Virus record (IMG/VR): IMGVR_UViG_3300050120_000158
Coordinates: 1 to 64,000 of that record
Length of the DNA: 64,000 bases
Direction: 5' to 3' (one strand)
Source of the DNA: a virus
Under the pieces are notes generated by a model, which was not told the DNA's origin, ran no database searches, and was given only the letters and a program-made list of their open reading frames with translations. Below are positions 54,166 through 62,857 of the stretch, in pieces. Numbering within the stretch: the stretch's first letter is position 1; each line of letters starts with the position of its first letter. The position numbers and the translations under genes were made by a program.

Positions 54166-55428
54166 TCAGAGCTTCAGATGGAAAGTCACTAGAAGGTAGG
54201 GCGGCATATTGTTGTGGGCGGCCCCGCCGCCAGCGGCGGCTATACTTGCGTTGATGCCAGTATACGAACCCCCGGTTACTCCTGCCGTGTTGGAATTGAG
54301 CGCTACGCTGGGCGCGACGGAACCCGCCAGTGCGCCACCACCCGAATGTACGCTACCCTCGGAATGCGTATGAGACGGATCGGACCAGTTAAGTCCGTGG
54401 GCATGGGAAGGCATCTCGCCGTAAGAAAGAACGTGCAGATACTCTCCGTTTACGTCACCAACCGCATTGTAGTTTCCAAGGTTCATCACACCGGCTTGGC
54501 CGGTGATGACGCTATAATCAAGCCCAACGAGCGTTCGGCCACGGGTATCGGGCAGTACCAAAACCTTGTTAGCAGCCCAATCAGCCGCATGGTTAACGCC
54601 ACGACCACCAACTACTGCTGCGCCGCGATCCCACAGCCAGTTATATAAAGCCTGACAATCGTTATTTGCGCGGGCAGTAGCTCCAATGCTAGCGGCGCTG
54701 CCGATACCGCCGCCCGTCATAGGTACATAGCCCGGCATAATATCTGCGTTTGTGGCGAAGAAAGCAGCAATTTGCCCTGTCTGCGCAACACCGTTAGTGA
54801 TGCCCATCAAGCTAAGCAACGTAGCGGTATCTGGCGCAGCAAGCGCCGAGAGACCTAGCGTGCCGGGTGTAACGCCATGTAATTTATCAGCGTCGAGACC
54901 TGATCCGGCCCCGTCGTTTCCGGCATCCCATACTACCCCTGTTCTGGTCCGAACAAGACCATCAGCAATGGATATGCTAAGCGGTACGTCAACAATCGCG
55001 CCGACACTGTTGTATCTGGCAAATGTAAGATTTTGGCTCGGGTCTTTCTGGATGCTGTGTTGAACCACACCAGCATTATTATAGAAATATACCGAGGCAG
55101 AGTCAGCACCGCCAACGCCAGAGCCTTGCAAGAGCAGGGGCGCAGGAACCATAGTTCCCTGTTGGAAATAGCGGGCGTCTGCCAACTCCTGCGACAAGTA
55201 CGTCGAGCCAGTGTTTTCCGTAAGAGTCCAAACGGCGGGGCCTATAGACGCGAGCCGATATGTCTTGCTCTGGTCAGTTCTGTAGCATGATTGGCCAACA
55301 GCAATATTGGTTGTCGGAAAACTTGTGCCAGCGAAGTTGCTGAGCAAACATAACAAGTTCTCGTTGAACACCGGCAACGAGTTGGCCAGCGTATCTGAGT
55401 TTTGGACTATGGTGTAATCTTGTGCCAC
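54166..55428 (-). CDS. tail fibre protein with tail-collar-like domain
   Basis: A 420-residue protein. N-terminal attachment domain shared with the 53207 protein (GTSFPTTNIAVGQSCYRTDQ), a middle region of fibre character, then a collar-like C-terminus (LPDTRGRTLVGLDYS, YGEMPSHAHGLNWSDPSHTH, HNNMPPYLLVTFHLKL). The His-rich turn and MPPY end are typical of the phage tail-collar fold. Receptor binding. Confidence 0.8.
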   Translation of the reverse strand: MAQDYTIVQNSDTLANSLPVFNENLLCLLSNFAGTSFPTTNIAVGQSCYRTDQSKTYRLASIGPAVWTLTENTGSTYLSQELADARYFQQGTMVPAPLLLQGSGVGGADSASVYFYNNAGVVQHSIQKDPSQNLTFARYNSVGAIVDVPLSISIADGLVRTRTGVVWDAGNDGAGSGLDADKLHGVTPGTLGLSALAAPDTATLLSLMGITNGVAQTGQIAAFFATNADIMPGYVPMTGGGIGSAASIGATARANNDCQALYNWLWDRGAAVVGGRGVNHAADWAANKVLVLPDTRGRTLVGLDYSVITGQAGVMNLGNYNAVGDVNGEYLHVLSYGEMPSHAHGLNWSDPSHTHSEGSVHSGGGALAGSVAPSVALNSNTAGVTGGSYTGINASIAAAGGGAAHNNMPPYLLVTFHLKL

Positions 55429-55439
55429 TGTTTATTTCC

Positions 55440-56807
55440 TTAATAGCCCAAAGCTGTCCAACTGGCCGTGCCAGTAAGGCGACTGTTGCTTACATCTATT
55501 AGCTCAACATCGAAGCCCGTTCTTGTAATGTTGCTTATACGGGGCTGGGCGAACGCTGTTGACGAAACACTGGTTACGCTTACTTCCGGGATACCATAGA
55601 AGGTTCGCACAAAGACGACCGGCGTTACGCCAGCGGTAGAGGTTATGTTTATCCGTCCGCTATCGCTAACGTTCGGCACGTCAACAGATATAGTCCCCAC
55701 GGTAAGCTTGGTGTCTTGCGCTACGTTATCGCGCGTCATCACGATCTTGATACGGGCTTTCGAGAGGCTGTAATCGCCGACAATGAATGGAACATAGTCG
55801 CTATAGGTGTACGGTGTATCGCTGGCGGCGTCGGTAAGGAACGTGCCATAGCTGATCGCAACGTTACTAAGCACCATATCGTTTACAACTATCGAGCCAC
55901 GCCGGATCAACATATCCTGCGTACTAAAACTCTCGCCCGGGAAATTGATCGAGTAGTGGTGCGGACTCAATTCAACGAATGTCGCCGTCTCCGTATATGT
56001 CCTAAAGAAAACAACCGTTCGGCTCCAAACATCGACCGTGTTTAACGTTTCGATACTATTCTTGCGCGGGGCCTTATACAGCACTTCGGCGGTATGGAAC
56101 GCCTCGACGTATGGTGCCGGTGCCACGATCTTCATATTTATATCGACGGTCTGTAAACCCTCGCCGTAGGTCCTAAACCAGTTGAGTTGTCGGCTCCAAA
56201 CGTCAACCGTCGAGAACACCTCAAGCATGGCTTTGATCGTGGCCCTAGAGCCTACGTCAAGCGTATTGAATGCTTCAGTAAGCGTCTTGGTGGTAGTGGC
56301 CAGTCGCACGTCAGCGGTGGAAAAACTCTCGCCGTAAGTGTGGTGCCAATTACTTTGAAGGCCAACGGTTTCAGCGGTCGCGAAAGCTTGCTGAAGGGTT
56401 TGGCTATAGGTCCACTTACCTTTGGCGTCCGCCGTGGTGAATGCTTCTGCAATTTTCTTTGTTGGGCTGCGAAAACCGCCCTCGACCGTGGAAAATGCCT
56501 CCGCGAGAAATTTACTAACCGCAGCGGTTCGCGCATCCGCTGTCGCAAACGCTTCCGTCTGGTTTTTGGTTGCGGAAACTTTTCGGGCATCAACGGTGCT
56601 GAATGCTTCGGATAATTTCTTGGTCGGCTGATTGCTTGGCGCATCCACCGTTGTAGCGGTTTCCGTAACCGTCAACGCATAGCTGTTCGCGCTATTGGCA
56701 GTATCCCATGACAACGACGACGAGCTACCGCCAACCCAAGTGTCCGGGTAGCTGTTCCATGTATAGGCGCTACCCGGAGTCAGGACGACATTGGTGGTCG
56801 TTGTCAT
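55440..56807 (-). CDS. repeat-containing tail fibre or tail surface protein
   Basis: A 455-residue protein. About eleven imperfect repeats of roughly 20 residues fill residues 60-290, each ending in a (E)AF(S/A/N)T(V/A/L)(D/E) motif (KLSEAFSTVDARKVS, NQTEAFATADARTAA, FLAEAFSTVEGGFRS). The C-terminal 150 residues are beta-rich. Likely an elongated shaft with a globular tip. The upstream palindrome lies five bases before the ATG. Confidence 0.7.
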   Translation of the reverse strand: MTTTTNVVLTPGSAYTWNSYPDTWVGGSSSSLSWDTANSANSYALTVTETATTVDAPSNQPTKKLSEAFSTVDARKVSATKNQTEAFATADARTAAVSKFLAEAFSTVEGGFRSPTKKIAEAFTTADAKGKWTYSQTLQQAFATAETVGLQSNWHHTYGESFSTADVRLATTTKTLTEAFNTLDVGSRATIKAMLEVFSTVDVWSRQLNWFRTYGEGLQTVDINMKIVAPAPYVEAFHTAEVLYKAPRKNSIETLNTVDVWSRTVVFFRTYTETATFVELSPHHYSINFPGESFSTQDMLIRRGSIVVNDMVLSNVAISYGTFLTDAASDTPYTYSDYVPFIVGDYSLSKARIKIVMTRDNVAQDTKLTVGTISVDVPNVSDSGRINITSTAGVTPVVFVRTFYGIPEVSVTSVSSTAFAQPRISNITRTGFDVELIDVSNSRLTGTASWTALGY

Positions 56808-56812
56808 GGCGT

Positions 56813-56826
56813 TGCAGGTTCCTGCA
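56813..56826. repeat. palindromic repeat, perfect (TT form)
   Basis: TGCAGGTTCCTGCA. Between the HNH stop (56829) and the 56807 start; AGGA of the repeat lies about 15 bases before the ATG and may serve as ribosome site. Confidence 0.95.
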
Positions 56827-56828
56827 AG

Positions 56829-57314
56829 CTATATGCGGAAACGACGCAACGGCATAGGGCGGCGATTGCCATTCTGCGCATCACGGGTAGCCCAAGAACA
56901 ATTATCTGGATTGTAACCTTCGTCATTCTTTTCCCGTTCAAGCATAAGACCCGGAGGGCGTGGCCCCATATCAGCGTAGAAGTTTTCGAATGAGTGGAGC
57001 CAGCGATCACAGATTTTAATTCCTCGGCCACCATAGTCTTTATAACTCTTATTCATCGGGTTAGTGCAGCGCTGCTTCATACTGGCCCATGACCCATACT
57101 CAGATGACTTACGCAATCCGTGAGTGGTATGAACACCCTCTTTAAGACGGCATCCACATGTAGTTGTAGACCCTCTAAGCAAAGAGCTACTTATCGTTTC
57201 TAACGTACCACCGCATGTACACTGGCATTCCCACAAGTACCTACCATGTTTTTTACCCACTACTCTTAACGCTGTAAGGCGGCCAAATATCATTCCAGTA
57301 AGATCGTGTGCCAT
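56829..57314 (-). CDS. HNH homing endonuclease, GRG-type (copy 4 of 4)
   Basis: A 161-residue protein with GGGAG before ATG 57314. CQCTCGG ... TCGCR zinc module, WASMKQRCTNPMN, DYGGRGIKICDRWLHSFENF, DMGPRPPGLMLER, NDEGYNPDNCSWATRDAQNG. Closest in sequence to the copy at 27566. Lies within the tail genes, separate from the replication copies. Confidence 0.85.
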   Translation of the reverse strand: MAHDLTGMIFGRLTALRVVGKKHGRYLWECQCTCGGTLETISSSLLRGSTTTCGCRLKEGVHTTHGLRKSSEYGSWASMKQRCTNPMNKSYKDYGGRGIKICDRWLHSFENFYADMGPRPPGLMLEREKNDEGYNPDNCSWATRDAQNGNRRPMPLRRFRI

Positions 57315-57384
57315 AGTCGGCTCCCTATTATGGATTAGCCGACTATAGTAACACATTACGTTAATTTTCACAAATTCGTGAAAA

Positions 57385-57906
57385 TTAAGATAGAGTAAAT
57401 GTGAAGGTCGAGGTGAGGATGTCCAAGGCACCCTTGTTGATCACGGCGTAGATCACATGGTTGAGCAGGAGGCCAACCGATGCTGCGTTGAGGACACCGG
57501 CTTCCGTAAGCGCCCCCGTTGCAACGCCAGCGGCGAAAGTGGAGGACAACGTTGCGACCTTGGCCGCATAGCTGTAGGCGGCCACCTGCCGGATCGACTC
57601 CGTTTGCAGCGCGGTATCTCCGATGGCCGCAGCCGTAACACCGGTTCCAACCGCAAGATAGCTCCCGACTGCGGGGCGACCTGACTGAATGAACAGGCAG
57701 TCCGAAATAAGCTGGAACCCAGCCGCCGTGATCAGGTTTTTCTTCTCGCGAACATCCTTGAGCTTGCCGTCAGGTCCGTACAGTTCGAACTTCCAGTTGC
57801 CGGTGACCTTGAGACCTTCGCTACGCGGGTCTTTTGCTTCCGCTGGCAGGAGCAAACCGCCGCCAGTACGAAGAAAACCATCTGGAATTGTCATGGGAGG
57901 TGACAT
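57385..57906 (-). CDS. phage tail-associated hypothetical protein
   Basis: A 173-residue protein. Start 57906 (MSPPMTIPDGFLRTGGGLLL). The core (KNLITAAGFQLISDCLF, YLAVGTGVTAAAIGDTALQT, GALTEAGVLNAASVGLLLNH) is a pattern seen next to tail fibre genes in many siphoviruses, function unknown. Follows the tail tip gene by 20 bp. Confidence 0.7.
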   Translation of the reverse strand: MSPPMTIPDGFLRTGGGLLLPAEAKDPRSEGLKVTGNWKFELYGPDGKLKDVREKKNLITAAGFQLISDCLFIQSGRPAVGSYLAVGTGVTAAAIGDTALQTESIRQVAAYSYAAKVATLSSTFAAGVATGALTEAGVLNAASVGLLLNHVIYAVINKGALDILTSTFTFTLS

Positions 57907-57925
57907 GAGAGAAACCTTTGCTTTT

Positions 57926-60900
57926 TTATGCGGCCACTGTGGAGTAAGTGCCCGACGCTGCGATTGAGGCGGAAGCACGAGACGCGAGTGTACTATTCAA
58001 GTCATACATATACAAGGAGCGGGTAAAGCTATCCTGCACTATGGCAAGCTCCCAGCGCTGTTCGCCGGTGCCAGAAACCGTCATCGAAATATCGTTCGCT
58101 GGATTGCCGTCACTCAAAAGAAGTCGTGGCCCAGTGTCGTTCTTGTACCAAAGTACCATATGGCTTCCACTATACTGACCTACCTTGGCGAGTTGTAGCG
58201 CTTGATCGAATACGCCAGCGCCAAAGATATCTGATGGTGTAAATCGAACAGTAATTTGCAGGGTAAACGTTGCCGCTACTGAGATAGTGTAGCCGGGTTC
58301 ATCGCAGACAATTGACGTTCCATTATAGGTAGCGCCGACGCCTGTTACATATTTGCCTTGAGTAGCCGCCGTGCCATTAAGCGTTCCGGTGATGCCGATC
58401 TCGAATGACCACACCTCTTGGACTGTTACGGGGTACGTGGCCGCCGCCTTGATCGTGGCAATAAACCAGTTGACTTGAGCGTTCCCCAAATCTAGCAACG
58501 GCTGCCAAGCGACCTGTGCTTGCGGATCGGTCCATAGGAACGTCGCATTCTGCCATTGCGGTGTGGCCGCATCACTGACGAAGTTGTAATCGAACCATGT
58601 TCTGGCGCGAACCTGCGCGTCATCTGGGTAGCCCGTATCAATCTGGAATTCATAGTGCCCCGTCAATACCCCGGCCTGCATTGACAATTCACTGTTATCA
58701 AATCCGCTAGGCGTCATGCCATAGCAGAACCCGGGCCATGCGAGAGCGGATTGATCGTCCGTATAAATAACATTCCTTGTTTGGACCGCGACAAGCAGCA
58801 CCTCGGCAAAGCCCGCATTGAGGCTATACAACCCTACACCGGAAAGCGATTTGATCCAGAACTTACGGTTTTGCGTAAGGGGGTACATGACGTTCGCGGT
58901 GTTGCCCGATACGAGAGCAACCTTTCTGCCGATGGCAAAACTATCGCCTTCCCTTATCTCGTATCGAATATCGGTTCCGTTAACCTTATTCCAGTTGAAA
59001 ATCACTCGGTCATTGTCTTGCGTTGCATAGAAGTTTTGTACGTCATCCGGGGGAGCAACGGAGGTAACAACGGATACCGCATTGACGCTGTAGTGCTTCG
59101 TATCGTCGAGCGCCTTGATGAAGAACGTATGGTTGTTCGTGTCGTTAAGAACAACGAATTCCGTTGTGCCGTTCATCTGTGTGGTAACTAGAGAGCCGCC
59201 ATCCCATGAACTACCTTGGCGGATTTCGTAACCAACCACGTCAAGATCGGCAACAGCATTCCAGCTAAGCTGCACACCGCTGATCGTCCGCGTTGCGGTG
59301 AAGTGCGTAACATCTGCCGGGGGCGCCGATTTTCCAAGGGCCGTATAGCTGATGTAACTAAAAGCCGAGTTTCCACCGATAGTAGCAATCGCCCGAACTC
59401 CGAATGTATAGAGGCCCGGTGTTTCGTCGGTCATCGTGTAGCTAACGTCCGAAGTACCGGACAGTATTTGGAATGGACTGCCCGCGAACGAATATACTAG
59501 CTGATAATAATTGATCCGGGTGTCCGGGACCGGTCCCCACGAAATAGTCAACTTCGTGCGGACTTGGTTGTTCGCCACGTAGATAGCTTCCGAGCAAACA
59601 ATATTTGTCGGCGCAGCAATCTGCGACGTATCGTCGATAAGTTTCTTGGTGGTGATAGCCTGATAGCCGGTCTCAACACGCGCGTATTTGGTTGGGTCAT
59701 ACTCAAGCGCGGAAATTTCGAATGTCTGCGGCGCTATCTCTCTGTTATTGACGATCCTAAACAAGCGCGGAGCTACATCAGTGCCGGTAATAACGAATGG
59801 AACACCATTGTTGGGTGCCGCTGGCAGAGTACCAGCAAGCGGCACTACCGCATATGCGCCGTTCAGTCCCGGCGTAACCGGAACGTCAACCACCGTAACA
59901 AATGAACTATAATAAAGCGTGCCACTTCTAAAGACAGAGAAGTTCTGCCCGGTGCGGCTTGTTCCGGCATAGACGGTTGTGAGTGCGAGACTGCCCGCGC
60001 TGGTTGGCGTGGCCGCGAGTTCATATTGCCTGTTATCACCCTCAAAAATGATTATGTCATTCGCCGCGAGCGGCAAAAGAGAGTTGTTAAACGCGGTGCC
60101 CGATCCATTGATAACGTTGCTGCCGTTCAATACGGCAACGCGGCCCCATGTCGGGATGACGACGCTCATTACATACGTTTCAAGATTACTAAACGTATAC
60201 GGAGCATCCATGGTGACGCTGGTGGCGGTCGCTGATACAACACGACCACCTTGCCTGAGACCGGCGTAAGCGGGATCGCTAACGGATATAATTTCTCCCG
60301 GTACTGCGTCAGCATGGTCCCATCCTGCCCGATAGGTAACAACGTCCGTTGCATATTTCTCGGTATCAAGGGTCCACCGACCCATGCGGCGGGCCTGCCC
60401 TCTCGATGTACATCCGAACGCCGTTATATCGATAGTGATATACCCAAATCGAGCAATAAGATCGGCATCTTCAACAACGTCTACCGTTGGCGTATAGAAA
60501 TTGGCAGGGTCATTCCATGTAACAAGGACGACGGAGTGCCGCGCGTTAAGCGGAACGCCGGTATAGGCAAACCCGCTGCTGAGTACATTGGCACGGGTAA
60601 CAACGCGGCTAACTGGTCCCGGCGCGTCTTGTGACGCCATCACTTGTCCGGTGGCCCAGTAGATCATGCCGCGAAACGTTCCGGCAAACATGTTCAAAAC
60701 ATCATACGCATTACTTTGCGACGTAATCTGCGTATTGAAAACAAAGCGCGGCTCTGTGCCGCCGCGACCGTCCTCGACAAATTCATCGCAATATTTTGCG
60801 ATGGTATAGAGAGTGGAGAAGTCTAGGTAATCATCGTTGATCCACTGCCCCAGCCCGTAACGCTCATGCGTCAAAATATCGAGGAAACACCATACGGGAT

Positions 60901-62068
60901 TGTTCGTCCAAGAGAGCGTGAACGTGCCATCCCATATACCTGTATAGGCCCGGGTGTATGCGTTGTAATTCGACGGAACTCGGATGATCCGGCCGTAAAC
61001 ATCATAGCCGCGCGTCGGTATTCCGTTGCTATCGTACTCTGTGTCCGCTGTAATACCGAACACCATTGAGTCACTGTACATGACTTGGCTATCGATGATC
61101 TCTGTATAACTCGCAAAAGTGATCTGGTCCTGCGTGTAAGTCGCATAATTCGCCGCGCCGTTAAAGTCGGTCGCATCCGGGGTAATTCTGATGACACGGA
61201 TTTCCCATGGAGCGCCGCCCGCAGGAAGCTCCATTCGGTAATCTTCGATAAACCCGGACTCGGTTTTGCCGGTCAGATTAATCCATGCGTTTAAGTTATG
61301 GTAGGCGTTATAATTTCCAAGTCGGCCAACGCCGTTGCCGAACGTCTCAGATAGCGTCGTCTCGTACTGTGCATAGGGTATCGCAAGGGCGCTAAACTCT
61401 GGATAAAACGTTGTTGCCGCGCCAGCGTTGACCCCGGCATAGGTGCCGCCAACAATCCATGTAGGGCTACCTAGTGGGCGATAATAGAAAATAAGGTTGT
61501 ACTGGCCGCCCGCAGGCACGTCCAATGATGTCATGCATTTAACGCCATCGGTCGGCCCCGACGGATTTGAAGTATACCGTATGAAAGACGAGTCATAATA
61601 ACCGGTAGTCCACTGCCCTCCATAGCTCATGTATTGGAGTTGAAACAGAACCGTAGTCGGGTTCGCGTCCCCGTTCGCGTCACCTTTGACAAAATTGCCG
61701 ACGCTGATTTTGATCCTGACCGCGCTAACATTCGCGTTTTGAACGGTCTGGACGATTGGGCCATTATTCGCCTTGACGATTTGCCCAACCTGCACCTCGT
61801 TCTCGACATCGGAAAATCCCGTCATGATGGATTGTTCGGGATAGCCTAGACGCCAATCCGCCGTCACCCCCAAAACGCTGAATACCCCATCCGTAGGGCT
61901 TTGTAGAGGCACCCTATTGAAGTAGATAGAAGACAATCCGGCGGCGGGGCCAACGCACGGCCCTTCGGACACAAGATCGAGGCAACGCACAAGCGTTTTC
62001 GACATGAGTGTATCGGCGGCAACATAACCAGTAGAGCCGCCGCTGCTGCCGCCAAAAAGACCACCCAT
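57926..62068 (-). CDS. tail tip / host-specificity protein, lambda J-like
   Basis: A 1380-residue protein. N-terminal tail-hub part (YRVIRVPSN-type TipJ region, GRIIRVPSNYNAYTRAYTGI; DILTHERYGLGQWIND; RARRMGRWTLDTEKYATDVV), then two or more fibronectin type III-like domains (about residues 860-1130; ADVTHFTATRTISGVQLSWN), and a C-terminal lectin/laminin-G-like segment (about 1250-1380). Forms the central tip and contacts the receptor. Longer than lambda J by about 250 residues. Confidence 0.88.
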   Translation of the reverse strand: MGGLFGGSSGGSTGYVAADTLMSKTLVRCLDLVSEGPCVGPAAGLSSIYFNRVPLQSPTDGVFSVLGVTADWRLGYPEQSIMTGFSDVENEVQVGQIVKANNGPIVQTVQNANVSAVRIKISVGNFVKGDANGDANPTTVLFQLQYMSYGGQWTTGYYDSSFIRYTSNPSGPTDGVKCMTSLDVPAGGQYNLIFYYRPLGSPTWIVGGTYAGVNAGAATTFYPEFSALAIPYAQYETTLSETFGNGVGRLGNYNAYHNLNAWINLTGKTESGFIEDYRMELPAGGAPWEIRVIRITPDATDFNGAANYATYTQDQITFASYTEIIDSQVMYSDSMVFGITADTEYDSNGIPTRGYDVYGRIIRVPSNYNAYTRAYTGIWDGTFTLSWTNNPVWCFLDILTHERYGLGQWINDDYLDFSTLYTIAKYCDEFVEDGRGGTEPRFVFNTQITSQSNAYDVLNMFAGTFRGMIYWATGQVMASQDAPGPVSRVVTRANVLSSGFAYTGVPLNARHSVVLVTWNDPANFYTPTVDVVEDADLIARFGYITIDITAFGCTSRGQARRMGRWTLDTEKYATDVVTYRAGWDHADAVPGEIISVSDPAYAGLRQGGRVVSATATSVTMDAPYTFSNLETYVMSVVIPTWGRVAVLNGSNVINGSGTAFNNSLLPLAANDIIIFEGDNRQYELAATPTSAGSLALTTVYAGTSRTGQNFSVFRSGTLYYSSFVTVVDVPVTPGLNGAYAVVPLAGTLPAAPNNGVPFVITGTDVAPRLFRIVNNREIAPQTFEISALEYDPTKYARVETGYQAITTKKLIDDTSQIAAPTNIVCSEAIYVANNQVRTKLTISWGPVPDTRINYYQLVYSFAGSPFQILSGTSDVSYTMTDETPGLYTFGVRAIATIGGNSAFSYISYTALGKSAPPADVTHFTATRTISGVQLSWNAVADLDVVGYEIRQGSSWDGGSLVTTQMNGTTEFVVLNDTNNHTFFIKALDDTKHYSVNAVSVVTSVAPPDDVQNFYATQDNDRVIFNWNKVNGTDIRYEIREGDSFAIGRKVALVSGNTANVMYPLTQNRKFWIKSLSGVGLYSLNAGFAEVLLVAVQTRNVIYTDDQSALAWPGFCYGMTPSGFDNSELSMQAGVLTGHYEFQIDTGYPDDAQVRARTWFDYNFVSDAATPQWQNATFLWTDPQAQVAWQPLLDLGNAQVNWFIATIKAAATYPVTVQEVWSFEIGITGTLNGTAATQGKYVTGVGATYNGTSIVCDEPGYTISVAATFTLQITVRFTPSDIFGAGVFDQALQLAKVGQYSGSHMVLWYKNDTGPRLLLSDGNPANDISMTVSGTGEQRWELAIVQDSFTRSLYMYDLNSTLASRASASIAASGTYSTVAA

Positions 62069-62080
62069 CTATTTTATTCC

Positions 62081-62857
62081 TTAAGCCACTAGCCCAACGG
62101 CAGGTTGTTGCGGTATTGCAAACGTAAGGCTGTTCTCTGTTGGTGGAGATGAAACAACCGCGAGTGTCACCGGATTAAGCGACTCATTGTACAGCCCGGC
62201 GCTAACTACTACGGAACCAGCGATAACGCGACCGTAGACCAAGGGTACGCATACCCCCTCTGTATCTGTGTTGGCCGCGCCATTGAACGTGAAGCTACTG
62301 TAATTTTGGCCCGCCGCTGGCGTTAACATAATCGATATGCCTGCGAGCGCGATTGCGGTACCGGCCAGCGCAAGGGTGCCCCATGACATGCCACCAAAAA
62401 TCGACGTGCCGGGAATAGCTGCGCCCATGCCGCCCATGAAACCAGCGGTCGAAGAAGCACCAACCGCGCTTGCGGCGTCCGCACCAAACAAGCCGCCAGC
62501 CGCCGCTCCGCCCGTCAAGGCAATAGCCAAGATCGAGACCCCGATGATCGCCATAACCATTCCCTTGCCCATACCAGAGCCGGATATTGCGGGAATGAAA
62601 TGGATCGTGCCGTCTGGAAAATAGAAGTCCAAAAAGTTGTCATTACAGTAAATGCCGTGATTGGGCTCGCCAACGACAACATGGTACGAACCATGCTGCA
62701 ATGCCCCGCTGAATACCTTCGGGAAGTTGGCCTCAAGCAATCGCACTGCCTGCGAGGGGCTTTTGACCGCAAGCAGAAATTCCGACTGGCCAACAGCGTC
62801 GGCAAGGTGACCGTGCAGGACGACTTTACGCCTGCGCTGCGCTAAGGGTGCTGTCAT
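62081..62857 (-). CDS. tail assembly protein, lambda I-like
   Basis: A 258-residue protein. Lambda I-type N-terminus (VVLHGHLADAVGQSEFLLAV, ALQHGSYHVVVGE), a hydrophobic Gly/Ala-rich middle (GMVMAIIGVSILAIALTGGA) and a C-terminus ending near VPLVYGRVIAGSVVVSAGLY. The palindrome lies three bases before its ATG and overlaps the 3' end of the K-like gene. Confidence 0.85.
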   Translation of the reverse strand: MTAPLAQRRRKVVLHGHLADAVGQSEFLLAVKSPSQAVRLLEANFPKVFSGALQHGSYHVVVGEPNHGIYCNDNFLDFYFPDGTIHFIPAISGSGMGKGMVMAIIGVSILAIALTGGAAAGGLFGADAASAVGASSTAGFMGGMGAAIPGTSIFGGMSWGTLALAGTAIALAGISIMLTPAAGQNYSSFTFNGAANTDTEGVCVPLVYGRVIAGSVVVSAGLYNESLNPVTLAVVSSPPTENSLTFAIPQQPAVGLVA

